Source: Phylloscopus collybita
Taxonomy: Eukaryota; Chordata; Aves; Passeriformes; Phylloscopidae
Assembly: GCA_027886175.1 (NCBI GenBank)
Contig: JAJNNQ010000027.1
Span: 10,864,001-10,928,000 of the forward strand
Reading direction: 5' to 3'
Length of the DNA stretch: 64,000 nucleotides
In this document: in pieces, positions 35,001-48,900 of the stretch
How positions within the stretch are numbered: position 1 is the stretch's first letter
How the letters are laid out: each line of letters begins with the position of its first letter
Made by a program: the position numbers and the translations under genes
The notes under the pieces: model-generated
What the model was told of the DNA's origin: nothing
The model's input: only the letters and a program-made list of their open reading frames with translations
Database searches by the model: none

Positions 35001-37372
35001 GGGCCATCGTTCGTGTCTAATGCTGTCTGCCTGCCACTGGAGTTATGCCTGCTGAAATTCCACTAAAATGAGGATATCTCCCAGATGGAATCTCCCACCA
35101 CTTGGAAGTTTGTCTGCCCTTTTAGTGCCAAAGTCCTCCTAAAAACTGGCATCAGGAACATGGGGTGGAGACTTTGGTTTCCCAAGGCAATGGGCTACCG
35201 TTCTTGTCTAATGCTGTTTGCCTTCCAATGGGCTTCTGCCTGCTGAAATCCAAAAAAAATTTTGAAATCTCTCCAATGCAATCAACAAGCTGACGGAAAT
35301 TTGTCTGCCCTTGAAGTGCCAAAGGCCTCCTAAAAACTGACATCAGGAACCTGGAGTGGAGACTTTGGTTTCCCATGGAAATGGGCCACTATTTATGTCT
35401 AATTCCTTCTGCCTGCCGCTGGGATTCTGCCTACTAAAATTCCACTAAAATTCCATAGAAATGAGAATATCTCCCAGGTGCAATCTAACACCAGATGGAA
35501 GTTTCTCTGCCCCTGTGCTTCCAAAGGCCTCCTACAAACTGACATCAGGAACCTAGGGTGGAAACTTTGGTTTCCCATGGAAAAGGACCGCCGTTCGTGT
35601 CTAATGCTCTCTGCCTGGCACTGTGGTTATGACTGCTGAAGTTCCATACAAATGAGGATATTTCCCAGGTGCAATCTACCACCAGGTGGAAGTTTGTCTG
35701 CCGTCGTAGTGCCAATGGCCTCCTAAAAACTGACATCATGAACGTGGGGTGGAGAGTTTGTTTTCCCATGGAAATGGGCCACCGTTTGTGTCTAATTCTA
35801 TGTGTCTGCCACTGGGCTTATGCCTAGTAAAATCCCATACAAATAAGGATATCTCCCAGATGGAGTCTACCACCAGTTGAATGTTTGTCTGCCCTTGTAA
35901 TGCCAACGGCCTCCTACAAACTGACATCAGGAATCTGGAGAGGACGCTTTGGTTTCCCATGGAAAAGGGCCACCCTTGGTGTTTAATGCTGTCTCCTTGC
36001 CACTGGGCTTATGACTACTGAAATTACATACAAATGAGGGTATCTCCCAAATGCAATATGCCACCAGATGGAAGTTTTTCTGCTCTTGCAATGCAAAGGG
36101 CCTCCGTCAAAGTGATATCCGGAACCTGGCCTGGTGACTTTGGTTTCCTATGGAAAAGGCCCACCGTTCGTGTTTAATGGTGTCTGTCTGCTACTGGGCT
36201 TCTGAGTACTAAAATTCCACTAAAATTCCATACAAATGAGGAAATGTCTGAGGTGCAATCTACAGCCAGATGGAAGTTTGTCTGTCCTTTTAGTGCCAAA
36301 GGCCTCCTTCAAACTGACATCAGGAACATAGGATGGATAATTTCTTTTTCCATTGAAAAGGGCCACCGTTCGTGTCTAATGCTACTGCCTGCCACTGGGA
36401 ATTTATGCCTACTAAAATTCCTTACAAATGACGATATCTCCCAAATGCAATTTCCCACCAGATGGAAGTTTGTCGACCCTTTTATTGCCAAAGGCCTCGT
36501 AAAAACTGACATCAGGAGCCTGGGTTGGAGACTTTGGTTTCCCATGGAAAAGGGCCACCGTTCGTTTCTAATGCTGTCTGCCTGGCACTGGGCTTCTACC
36601 TGCTGAAATTCCATACAAATGAGGATATGTCCCCGATGCAATAAACCACCAGACGGAATCTTTTCTTCCTATGTACTGCCAAAGGCCTCCTAAAACCTGA
36701 CATCGGGAACGTGGTGTGGAGACTTTGGTTTCCATGGAAAAGGACCACGGTTCGTGTCGAATGCTGTCTGCCTGGCACTGTGTTTATGACTGCTGAAGTT
36801 CCATACAAATGAGGATATCTCCCAGGTGCAATCTACCACCAGAGGGAAGTTTGTCTGCCCTTGAAGTTCCAACGGCCTCCTAGAAACGGACATCAGGAAC
36901 GTGGGGTGGAGACTTTGGTTTCCCATGGAAAAGGTCGACTGTTCGTGTCTAATGCTGCCTGCCTGCCGCTGGGCTTCTGCCTGCTGAAGTTCCATACAAA
37001 TGAGGATATCTCCCATATGAAATATGCCACCAGATGGAAGTTTGTCTGCTCTTGCAGTGCCAAAGGCCTCCTTCAATCTGATATCCGGAACCTGGCCTGG
37101 AGACTTTGGTTTCCTATGGTAAAGGCCTACCGTTCGTGTTTAATGCTGTCTGTCTCCCACTTGTCTACTGAGTACTAAAATTCCACAAAAATTCCATACA
37201 AATGAGGACATCTCTGAGGTGCAATCTACCGCCAGAAGGGAGTTTGTCAGCCCTTGTAGTGCCAAAGGCCCCCTTCAAACTGACATAAAGAACATAGGAT
37301 GGATAATTGGTTTTTCCATGGAAAAGGGCCACTGTTCGTGTCTAATGCTATCTGCCTGCCACTGGGAATATG
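29041..37372 (-). repeat. Satellite array, - orientation, block 3
   Basis: From 29041 the same monomer runs in reverse complement (landmarks CCATACAAATGAGGATATCTC, AAGTTTGTCTGCCCTTGTAG, GGTTTCCCATGGAAAAGG in this order on the + strand). Short and long monomers are mixed as elsewhere. No other element is seen. Confidence 0.95.
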
Positions 37373-37390
37373 CATTTTGGAGATATCCTC
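37360..37390. other. Orientation switch 2 (- to +), palindrome centre
   Basis: The - array (CTGCCTGCCACTGGGAATATG) joins directly to the + array (CATTTTGGAGATATCCTC) at about 37372. The arms do not mirror perfectly here. RC of 37080-37200 matches 37393-37510, leaving about 180 bases of one extra monomer as an asymmetric centre. Confidence 0.88.
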
Positions 37391-40300
37391 ATTTGTATGG
37401 AATTTTAGTGGTATTTTAGTACTCAGAAACCCAGTTGCAGACAGACAGCATTAAACATGAACGGTGGGCCTTTTCCATAGGAGACCAAAGTCTCTAGGCC
37501 ACGTTCCGAATGTCAGTTTGAAGGAGGCCTTTGGCACTGCAAGAGCAGACAAACTTTCATCTGGTGGCATATTGCATCTGGGAGATATCCTCATTTGTAT
37601 GTAATTTCAGTAGTCATAAGCCCAGTGGCAAGGAGACAGCATTAAACACCAAGGGTGCCCTTTTCCATGGGAAACCAAAGCGTCCTCTCCAGATTCCTGA
37701 TGTCAGTTTGTAGGAGGCCGTTGGCATTACAAGGGCAGACAAACTTCCACCTGGTGGTGGATTGCATCTGTGAGATATCCTCATTTGTATGGAATTTTAG
37801 CAGGCATATGCCCAGTGGCAGGCACACAGCATTAGTCATGAACAGTGGCCCTTTTCCATGGGAAACCAAATTATCCATCCTTTGTTTCTGATGTCAGTTT
37901 ATAGGAGCCCTTTGGCACTATAAGGGCAGAAAAACTTCAAACCGGGGCTAGATTGCACCTGCGAGATATTCCCATTTGTATTAAATTTTAGTGGAATTTT
38001 AGTACGCAGAATACCAGCGGCAGGCAGACAGAATTAGACATGAATAGTGGCCCTTTTCCAGGGGAAAACAACGTCTCCAGGCCAGGTTCCTGATGTCAGT
38101 TTTTAGGAGGCCTTTTGCCCTACAAGAACAGACAAACTTCCAACTGGTGGCATATTGCATCGGGGAGATATCCTCATTTGTATGGAATTTTAGTGGAATT
38201 AACGTAGGCAGAAGCCCAGTGGCAAGTAGACAGCATTAAACACCAACGGTGGCCCATTTCTATGGGAAACCAAAGTCTCCACACCATGTTCCTGTTGTCC
38301 GTTTCTAGGAGGCCTTTGGCACTACAAGAGCAGACAAACTTCCAACTGGTGGCATATTGAATCTGGGAGATATCCTGATTTCTATGTAATTTCAGTAGGC
38401 ACAACCCAGTGGCGGGCAGACAGCATTAGACACGAACGGTGGCCCTTTTCCATGGGAAACAAAAGTCTCCACTCCAGGCTCCTCATGTCAATTTGTAGGA
38501 GGCCTTTGGCACTACAGGGGCAGACAAACTTCCGTCAGGTGGTTGATTACATCGGAGAGATTTCCAAATTTTTTTGGAATTTCAGCAGGCAGAAGCTCAT
38601 TGGCAGGCAGACAGCATTAGACACGAACGCTGGTCCTTTTCCATGGGAAATCAAAGTCTCCACCCATGGTTCCTGATGTCAGATTTTTAGGAGGGCATTG
38701 GTACAACAAGGGCAGAGAATCTTCCATCTGGTTGTAGATTGCACCTGGGATATATCCTTATTTCTATGGAATTTTAGTGGAATATTAATAGGAAGAAACC
38801 AAGAGGCAGGCAGACAGCATTAGACATGAACTGTGGCCCATTTCCATGGGATACCAAAGTCTCCACCCCACGTTCCTGATGTCCGTTTCTAGGAAGCCTT
38901 TGGCACTACAAGGGTAGACAAACTTCCACCTGGTGGCATATTGCACCTGGGAGATATCCTCATTTGTATGGAACTTCAGCAGTCATCACCACTGTGCCAG
39001 GCAGACAGCATTAGACACGAACACTGGCCCATTTCCATGGGAAACCAAAGTCTCCAACCCACGTTCCTGATGTCAGTTTTTAGGAGGTCTTTAGCACTAT
39101 AAGGGCAGAAGAACATCCACCTGGTGGTAGATTGCACCTGGGAGATATCCTCATTTTTATGGAACTTCAGCACTCATAACCACAATGCCAGGCAGACACC
39201 ATTAGATACGAACGGTGCTCCTTTTCCATGGGAAACCAGAGTCTCCACGCCTGGTTCCTGATGTTAGTTTTTAGGAGGCATTTTGCACTACAAGAACAGA
39301 CAAACTTCCAACTGGTGGCATATTGCATCTTGGAGATATCCTCATTTGTATGGAATTTTAGTGGAATTAAAGTAGGCAGAAGCCCAGTGCCAAGTAGACA
39401 GCATTAAACACTAACGGTGGCCCATTTCCATGGGAAACCAAAGTCTCCACCCCACGTTCCTGATGTCCGTTTCTAGGAGGCCTTTGTCACTACAAGTGCA
39501 GACAAACTTCCACCTGGTGGTAGATTGCACCTGGGAGATATCCTCATTTGTATAGAATTTCATCAGCCCTAACCACAGTGCCAGGCAGACAGCATTAGAG
39601 AGGAACGCTGGCCCATTTCAATGGGAAACCAGTGTCTCCACTCCAGATTCCTAATGTCAGTTTTTAGGAGGCCTTGGGCACTACAAGGGCAGACAAACTT
39701 CCACCTGATGGTAAATTCCACCTGGGAGATATCCCATTTGTATGGAATTTTACTAGGCATAAGCCCAGTGGCAGGCACAGAGCATTAGACACAAATGGTG
39801 CCCCATTTCCATGGGAAACCAAAGTCTCCACCCCACGTTCCTGATGTCCGTTTCTAGGAGGCCTTTGGCACTACAAGAGCAGACAAACTTCCATCTGGTG
39901 GCATATTGAATCTGGGAGATATCCTCATTTGTATGTAATTTCAGTAGCCATAAGCCCAGTTGCAGGCAGACAGCATTAGACACGAACAGTGGTTCATTTC
40001 CTTGGGAAACCAAATTCTCCACCCCACGTTCCTGATGTCAGTTTCTAGGAGGCCTTTGGCACTACAAGGGCTGACAAACTTCCACCTGGTGGTAGATTGC
40101 GCCTGGGAGATATCCTCTTTTGTATGGAATTCCAGCAGTCATAACCACAGTGCCAGGCAGACAGCATTAGACAGGAACGCTGGCCCATTTCCATGGGAAA
40201 CCAATGTCTCCACTCCAGGTTCCTGATGTCAGTTTTTAGGAGGCATTTGGCACTACAGGGGCAGACAAACTTCCGTCAGGTGGTTGATTGCATCGGAGAG

Positions 40301-43300
40301 ATTTCCAAATATCTTTGGAATTTCAGCAGGCAGAAGCCCAGTGGCAGGCAGACAGCATTAGACACGAACTGTAGCCAATTTCCTTGGGAAACCAAAGTCT
40401 CCACCCCACGTTCCTCATGTCAGTTTTTACGAGGACTTTGGCACTATAAGGGCAGACATACTTCCAACTGGTGGTAGATTTCATCAGGGAGATATCCTCA
40501 TTTGTGAGGAATTTCAGCAGGCATAACCCCAGTGGCAGGCAGACAGCATTAGACACGAACGGTGGCCCTTTTCCATGGTAAACAAAAATCTCCACCCGTG
40601 GTTCCTGATGTCAGGTTTTAGGAGGCCTTTGCCACTACAAGGGCAGACAAACTTCCATCTGATGGAAAATTTCATCTGGGAGATATCCTCATTTGTATGG
40701 AATTTTACTAGGCATAAGCCCAGTGGCATGCACAGAGCATTAGACACAAACGGTGCCCCTTTTCCATGGAAACCAAAGTCTCCACCTCACGTTCCTGATG
40801 TCAGTTTTTAGGAGGCCTTTGGCACTACAAGGGCAGACAAACTTCCAAGTGGTGGTAGATTGCACCTTGGAGATGTCCTCATTTTTATGGAATTTTAGTG
40901 GAATTTTAGTACTCAGAAGCCCAGTTGCAGACCGACAGCATTAAACACGAACGGTGGGCCTTTTCCATAGGAAACCAAAGTCTCCAGGCCAGGTTCCAGA
41001 TATCACTTTGAACGAGGCCTTTGGCACTGCAAGAGCTGACAAACTTCCATCTGGTGCAATATTGCATCTGGGAGATATCCTCATTTTTATGTAATTTCAG
41101 TAGTCATAAGCCCAGTGGCAAAGAGACAGCATTAAATACCAAGGGTGGCCCTATTCCATGGGAAACCAAAGCGTCCTCTCCAGATTCCTGATGTCAGTTT
41201 GTAGGAGGCCGTTGGCATTACAAGGGCAGACAAACTTTCAAGTGGTGGTAGATTCCATCTGGGAGATATCCTCATTTGTATGGAATTTTACTAGGCATAA
41301 GCCCAGTGGCAGGCACATAGCATTAGACACAAACGGTGGCCCTTTTCCATGGGAAACCAAAGTCTTCACCCCACGTTCCTGATGTCAGTTTTTTGGAGGC
41401 CTTTGGCAGTACGAGGGCAGACAAACTTCCACCTGGTGGTAGATTGCACCTGGGAGATATCCTCATTTGTATGGAACTTTAGCAGTCATCACCATAGTGC
41501 CAGGCAGACAGCATTAGATACGAACGGTGGCCCTTTTCCATGGGAAACCGAAGTCTCCACCCCTTGTTCCTGATGTCAGTTTTTTAGGGGGATTTTGCCA
41601 CTACAAGGGAAGACAAACTTCCATCTCGTGGTAAATTGCATCTGCGAGATATCCTCATTTGTATGGAATTTTAGCAGGCATACGCCCAGTGGCAGGCACA
41701 CAGCATTTGGCATGAACAGTGGCCCTTTTCCATGGGAAACCAAATTATCCATCCTATGTTTCAGATGTCAATTTATAGGAGCCCTTTGGCACTACAATGG
41801 CAGAGAAACTTCAAACTGGGGGAGGATTGCACCTGCGAAATATTCCCATTTGTATAGAATTTTAGAGGAATTTTAGTACGCAGAATCCCAGCTGCAGGCA
41901 CACAGAATTAGACATGAATAGTGGCCCTTTTCCAGGGGAAAACAAAGTCTCCAGGCCAGGTTCCTGATTTCAGTTTTTAGGAGGCCTTTTGCACTACTAG
42001 AACAGACAAACTTCCAACTGGTGGCATATTGCATCTTGGAGATAACCTCATTTGTATGGAATTTTAGTGGAATTAATGTGACAGAAGCCCAGTGGCATGT
42101 CGACAGCATTAAACACCAACGGTGGCCCTTTTCCATGGGAAACCAAAGTCTCCACCCCACGTTCCTGATGTCCGTTTCTAGGATGCCTTTGGCACTACAA
42201 GAGCAGACAAACTTCCAACTGGTGGCATATTGCATCTGGGTGATATCCTCATTTGTATGTAATTTCAGTAGTCATAAGCCCAGTGGCAGGCAGACAGCAT
42301 TAGACACGAACGCTGGCCCTTTTCCATGGGAAACAAAAGTCTCCACTCCAGGCTCCTCATGTCAATTTGTAGGAGGCATTTGGCACTACAGGGGCAAAAA
42401 AACTTCCGTCAGGATGTAGATTGCATGGGAGAGATTTCCAAATTTCTTTGGAATTCCAGCAGGCAGAAGCCCAGTGGCAGGCAGATAGCATTAGACACGA
42501 TCGCTGGCCCATTTCCATGGGAAAACAAAGTCTCCCCCCCTGGTTTCTGATGTCAGTTTTTTAGGAGCGCTTTGGTGCTACAAGGGCAGAGATTCTTCCA
42601 TCTGGTTGTAGATTGCACTTGGGAGATATCCTTATTTCTATGGAATTTTAGTGGAATTTTAGTAGGAAGAAACCCAGTGGCAGGCAGACAGCATTAGACA
42701 GGAACGCAGGCCCATTTACATGGGAAACCAAAGTCTCCACTCCCGGTTCCTGATGTCAGTGTTTAAAAGGCCTTTGGCACTACAGGGGCAGACAAACTTC
42801 CGTCAGGTGGTTGATTGCATCGGAGAGATTTCCAAATATCTTTGGAATTTCAGCAGGCAGAAGCCCAGTGGCAGGCAGACAGCATTAGACACGAACGGTG
42901 GCCAATTTCCTTGGGAAACCAAAGTCTCCACCCCACGTGCCTGATATCAGTTTTTAGGAGGACTTTGGCATTAAAAGGGCAGACATACCTCCACCTGGTG
43001 GAAGATTCCATCAGGGAGATATCCTCATTTGTGAGGGATTTCAGCAGGCATAACCCCAGTGGCAGGCAGACAGCATTAGACACGAACGATGGCCCTTTTC
43101 CATGGGAAACAAAAATCTCCACCCCCGGTTCCTGATGTCAGTTTTTTAGGAGGCCTTTGCCACTACAAGGGCAGACAAACTTCCATCTGATGGTAAATTC
43201 CATGTGGGAGATATCCTCATTTGTATGGAATTTTACTAGCCATAAGCCGAGCAGCAGGCACATTGCATTAGGCACAAACGGTGCCCCTTTTCCATGGGAA

Positions 43301-44216
43301 ACCAAAGTCCAATCCACGTTCCTGATGTCAGTATTTAGGAGGCCTTTGGCACTACAAGGGCAGACAAACTTCCATTTGGTGGTTGATTGCACCTGGGAGA
43401 TATCCTCATTTGTATGGAACTTCAGCACTCATCACCACAATACCAGGCAGACAGCATTAGATACGAACAGTGGCCCATTTCCATGGGAAACCAAAGTGTC
43501 CACCCCACGTTCCTGATGTCATTTTTTAGGAGGCCTTTGGCACTACAAGGGCAGACAAACTTCCAAGTGGTGGTAGATTCCATCTGGGAGATATCCTCAT
43601 TTGTATGGAATTTCAGCAGGCATAACCCCAGTGGGAGGCAGACATCGTTAGACACGAACGGTGGCCCTTTTCCATGGGAATTCAAAATCTCCACCCCACG
43701 TTGCTGATGTCACATTGTAGGAGGCGTTTTCCAATATAAGGACAGAGAAACTTCCGTCTGGTTGTAGATTGCACCTCGCAGATATCCTCATTTTTTTTGG
43801 AATTTTAGTGGAATTTTAGTAGGAAGTAGGCCAGTGGCAGGCAGACAGCATTAGACACGAACGGTGGCCCTTTTGTATGGGAAACCAAAGTCTCCAGCCC
43901 GCGTTTCTGATGTTCCTTTTTAGGAGGCCTTTGGCACTACAAGGGCAGACAAACTTCCACCTGGTTGTAGATTGCACCTGGGAGATAACCTCATTTGTAT
44001 GGAACTTCAGCAGTCATAACCACAGTGCCAGGCAGACAGCATTAGACACGAACGGTAGTCCTTTTCCATGGGAAACCAAAGTCTCCACACCACGTTCCCG
44101 ATGTCAGATTTTAGTAGGCCTTTGCCACTACAAGGTCAGGCAAACTTCCATCTTGTGGTAAATTGCATCTGTGAGATATCCTCATTTGTATGGAATTTTA
44201 GCCGGCATAACCCTGC
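37373..44216 (+). repeat. Satellite array, + orientation, block 4
   Basis: This is head-to-tail satellite of 6.84 kb in the original orientation, forming most of the right palindrome arm. Landmarks are unchanged. No gene or mobile element is visible. Confidence 0.95.
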
Positions 44217-44230
44217 TTTGGTGTCCCATG
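44200..44230. other. Orientation switch 3 (+ to -)
   Basis: The junction reads GCCGGCATAACCCTGCTTTGG and then GTGTCCCATGGAAAAGG. This is the reverse complement of switch 1 with a few substitutions, so switches 1 and 3 are two copies of one ancestral inversion breakpoint. Confidence 0.9.
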
Positions 44231-45199
44231 GAAAAGGGCCACCGTTCGTGTCTAATGCTCTCTACCTGCCGCTGGGATTCTGCCCACAAGAATTCCACTT
44301 AAATTCCATGCAAATTAGGATATCTCGCAGTTGCAATCTACCACCAGGTAGAAGTTTTTCTAGCCTTGTAGTGCCAAAGGCCTCCCAGCAACTGACATCA
44401 GGAGACTGGGGTGGAGACCTTCGTGTCTGCTGGAAATGGGACACCGTTTGTGTTTTATGCTCTCGGCCGATCATTGGGATTCTGCCTACTAAAATTCCAC
44501 TAAAATTCCATGCAAATGAAGATATCTCTCACGTGCAATCTACCACCAGTTGGAAGTTTGTCTGCCCTTATCGTGCCAAAAGCCTCGTATAAATTTACAT
44601 CAGGAATGTGGGGTGGAGACTTTGGTTTCCCATGAAAAAGGCCACCGTTCTTGTCTAATGCTGTCTGCCTGCAACTGGGCTTCTTCCTACTAAAATTCCA
44701 CTAAAATTCCATACAAATTAGGATACCTCCCTGTTTCAATCTACCACCAGATGAAAATTCCTCTGCCCTTGTAGTGCCAAAAGCCTCGTATAAAATGACA
44801 TCTTAAACGTAGGGTGGACACTTAGGTTTCCCATGGAAAAGGGCCACAGTTCGTGTGTAATGCTGTCTGCCTGCCACTGGGCTTCTATCTGCTGAAATTC
44901 CATACAAATGAGGACATCTTCCCGATGCAATCAACCACCAGACGGAAGTTTTTCTGCCCTTGTACTGTCAATGGCCTACTAAAACCTGACATCGGGAACG
45001 TGGTGTGGAGACTTTGGTTTCCCTAGGAAAAGGACCACCGTTCCTGTCTAATGCTGTCTGCCTGGCACTGTGGTTATGACTGCTGAAGGTCCATACAAAT
45101 GAGGATATCTCCCAGGAGCAATCTACCACCTGGTGGAAGTTTGTCTACCCTTGTACTGCCGAAGGCCTCCTAGTAACGGACATCAGGAACGTGGGGTGG

Positions 45200-45985
45200 A
45201 GACTTTGGTTTCCCATAAAAATGGGCCACCGTTCGTGTCTAAAGCTGTCTGCCTGCCACTGGGGATCTTCGTAATAAAATTCCAATAAAATTCCAGAGAA
45301 ATGAGGATATCTCCCAGGTGCAATCTACCACCAGATGGAAGTTTTTCTGCCCTTGTAGTTCCAAACGCCTTCTATAAATTGACATCAGGAACGTGGGGTG
45401 GAGACTTTGTTTTCCCATGGAAATGGGCCACCGTTTGTGTCTAATGCTATGTGACTGCCACTGGGATTATGCCTAGAAAATCCCGTACAAATGAGGATAT
45501 CTCCCAGATAGAGTCTACCACCAGATGAAAGTTTGTCTGCCCTTGTAATGCCAAAGGCCTCCTACAAACTGACATCAGGATTCTGGAAAGGAGGCTTTGG
45601 TTTCCCATGGAAAAGGGGCACCCTTGTTGTTTAATGCTGTCTCCTTGCCACTGGGCTTATGACTACTGAAATTACATACAAATGAGGATATTTCCCTAAC
45701 AAAATTTCCCACCAGATGGAAGTTTGTCTGCCCTTTTAATGCCAAAGGCCTACTAAAAACTGACATCAGGAGCCTGGTTGGAGACTTTGTTTTCCCATGG
45801 AAAAGGGCCACCGTTCCTCTCTAATGCTGTCTGCCTGCCACTGGGCTTCTACCTGATGAAATTCCATAAAAATGAGGATATCTCAACGATGCAATCAACC
45901 ACCAGACGGAAGTTTGTCTGCCCTTGTAGTGCCAAAGGCCTCCTAGAAACGGACATCAGGAACGAGGGGTGGAGACTTTGGTTTT
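45200..45985 (-). repeat. Four-monomer sub-duplication, HOR copy 1, first instance
   Basis: This 0.79-kb block recurs at 50280-51067 within the same HOR unit (offset about 5081). Both carry the rare GTAATAAAATTCCAATAAAA and CTAACAAAATTTCCCACC variants. Divergence resumes at CCATCAAATGGGCC versus CCATGGAAATGGGCC. Confidence 0.88.
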
Positions 45986-48900
45986 CCATCAAATGGGCCA
46001 TTTTTCTTGTCTAATGCTGTCTGCCTGCCACGGGGTTTCTTCCTACTAAAATTCCACTAAAACTCCATAAAAATGAGGATATCTCCCAGGTGCAATCTAC
46101 AACCAGATGGAAGTTTCTCTGCCCTTATATTGGAAAACGTCTCCTACAAAGTGACATCAGCAACATGGGGTGGAGATTTTGGTTTCCCATGGAAAAGGGC
46201 CACTGTTCGTGTCTAATGCTGTCTGCCACATACTGGGCTTATGCCTACTAAAATTCCACTAAAATTCCATACAAATGAGGATACCTCCCAGGTGCAATCT
46301 ACCACCAGATGGAAGTTTGTCTGCCCTTGTAGTGTTAAAGGCTTCCTACAAATTAACATCAGGAACCTGGGGCGTAGACTTTGGTTTCCCATGGAAAAGG
46401 GCCACCGTTCGTGTCTAATGCAGTCTGCCTGGCACTGTGGTTATGACTGCTGCAGTTCCATACAAATGCTGATAAGTCCCAGGTGCAATCTACCACCAGG
46501 TGGAAGTTTGTCTGCCCTTGAAGTGCCAAAGGCCTCCTAAAAATTGACATCAGGAACGTGCGGTGGAGACTTTGTTTCCCATGGAAATGGGCCACCCTTT
46601 TTGTCTAATGCTATGTGCCTGCCACTGGGCGTATGCCTAGTAAAATTCCATAAAAATGAGGATATCTCCCAGATGGAGTCTACCACCAGTTGAAAGTTTG
46701 TCTGCCCTTGTAATGCAACGGCCTCCTACAAACTGACATCAGGAACCTGGAGAGGACGCTTTGGTTTCCCATGGAAAAGGGCCACCCTTGGTGTTTAATG
46801 CTGTCTCCTTGCCACTGACTTATGACTACTGAAATTACATACAAATGAGGATATCTCCCAGACGCAATATGCCACCAGATGGAAATTTGTCTGCTCTTGC
46901 AGTGCCAAAGGCCTCCTTCAAACTGACATTCGGAACCTCACCTGGAGACTTTGGTTCCTATAGAAAAGGCCCACCATTCATGTTTAATGCTGTCTGTCTG
47001 CCATTGGGCCTCTGAGTACTAAAATACCACTAAAATTCCATAAAAATGAGGATATCTCCCAGGTGCAATCTACCACCAGGTGGAAGTTTGTCAGCCCTTG
47101 CAGTGCCAAAAGCCTCCTAAAAACTGACATCAGGAACATAGGATGGATAATTTGTTTTTCCATGAAAAGGGGCCACTGTTCGTGTCTAATGCTGTCTGCC
47201 TGCCAGTGGGCAGAAGCCTACCAAAATTCCCTACAAATGAGGATATCTCCCAAATGCAATTTCCCACCAGATGGAAGTTTGTCTGCCCTTTTTATGCCAA
47301 AGGCCTCCTACAAACTGACATCAGGAGCCTGGGTTGGAGACTTTGTTTTCCCATGGAAAAGGGCCACCGTTCGTGTCTAATGCTGTCTGCCTGCCACTGG
47401 GCTTCTACCTGCTGAAATTCCATACAAATGAGGATATCTCCCCGATGCAATCAGCCACCAGACGGAAGTTTGTTTGCCCTTGTACTGCCAAAGGCCTCCT
47501 AAAACCTGACATCAGGAACGTGGCTTGGAGACTTTGGCTGCCCATGGGAAAAGGGCCACCGTTCATGTCTAATGCTGTCTGCCTGCCACTGGGCTTCTAC
47601 CTGCTGAAATTCCATACAAATGAGGATATCTCCCCGATGCAATCAACCACCAGACGGAAGTTTGTCTACCTTTGTAGTGTCAAAGGCCTCCTAGAAACGG
47701 ACATCAGGAACGTGGGGTGGAGACTTTGGTTTCCCATAAAAATGGGCCATTGTTCGTGTCTAATGCTGTCTGCCTGCCACTGTGCTTCTTCCTACTAAAA
47801 TTCCACTAAAACTCCATAGAAATGAGGATATCTCCCAGGTGCAATCTACAACCAGATGGAAGTTTCTCTGCCCTTATATTGGAAAACGCCTCCTACAAAG
47901 TGACATCAGCAACATGGGGTGGAGATTTTGGTTTCCCATGGAAAAGGGCCACTGTTCGTGTCTAATGCTGTCTGCCTGCCACTGGAGTTATGCCTACTGA
48001 AATTCCTCACAAATGAGGATATTTCCCAGATGGAATCTCCCACCAGTTGGAAGTTTGTTTGCCCTTCTAGTGCCAAAGGCCTCCTAAAAACTGACATCAG
48101 GAACCTGGGGTGGAGACTTTGGTTTCTCATGGAAATGGGCCACCGTTCGTGTCTAATAATGTCTGTCGGCCATTGGGCTTCTACCTACGAAAATTCCACT
48201 GAAATTCCATACAAATGAAGACATCTCCCGGGTGCAGTCTACCGCCAGATATAAGTTTTTCTGCCCTTGTATTTCCAAAGGCCTTCTATAAACTGACATG
48301 AGGAGCCTGGAGTGGAGACTTTGGTTTCCCATGGATATGGGCCAGCGTTCGTGTGTAAAGCAGTCTGCCTGCTGCTGGATTTCTGCCTACTTTAATACCA
48401 CTGAAATTCCATAAAAATGAGGATATCTCCCAGGTGCAATCTACCACCAGATGGAAGATTTTCTGCCCTTGTACTTCCAAAGGCCTCTTACAAACTAATA
48501 TCAGGAACGTGGTGTGGAGACTTCGGTTTCCCATGGAAAAGGACCACCGTTTGTGTCTAATGCTGTCTGCCTGCCACTGGGGTTATGCCTGCTGAAATTC
48601 CTCACAAATGAGGATATCTCCCGCACGGAATCTACCACCAGTTGGAAGTTTATCTGCCCTTGAAGTGCCAAAGGCCTCCTACAAACTGACATCAGGCACG
48701 TGAGATGGAGACTTTGGTTTCCCAAGGAAATGGACCACAGTTCGTGTCTAATGCTGTCTGCGAGACACTGGGCTTATGCCGACTAAAATTCCACTAAAAT
48801 TCTATACAAATGAGGATGTCTCCCAGGTGCAATCTACCACCAGATGGAAGTTTGTCTGCCCCTGAAGAGCCAAAGGCTTCCTACAAATTGACATCAAGAA

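Larger units (their letters stand above)
28385..37372. repeat. Left arm of the large satellite palindrome
   Basis: Read as reverse complement, this arm carries the same series of distinctive monomers as 37373-44690. Matching segments include 29095-29379 with 43877-44161, 29551-29775 with 43483-43707, 30596-30844 with 41628-41876 and 31090-31314 with 41158-41382. Near the outer end the coordinate sums stay at 73256-73258, so that part aligns almost without gaps. Further in, the sum drops by 786, showing an indel of about four monomers. This arm is about 1.7 kb longer than its partner. Confidence 0.85.
37373..44690. repeat. Right arm of the large satellite palindrome
   Basis: This is the reverse-complement partner of 28385-37372. 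It includes the orientation switch at about 44212 with its 0.5-kb outer flank, which matches RC of about 28385-29040 with one monomer fewer. Sampled 60-base stretches agree at about 97 to 100 percent, clearly above random monomer pairs. Confidence 0.85.

Noticed and set aside
29041..37372. A different satellite family in the middle of the window
   Set aside because: It is the same monomer read on the opposite strand; all landmarks match after reverse complementing.
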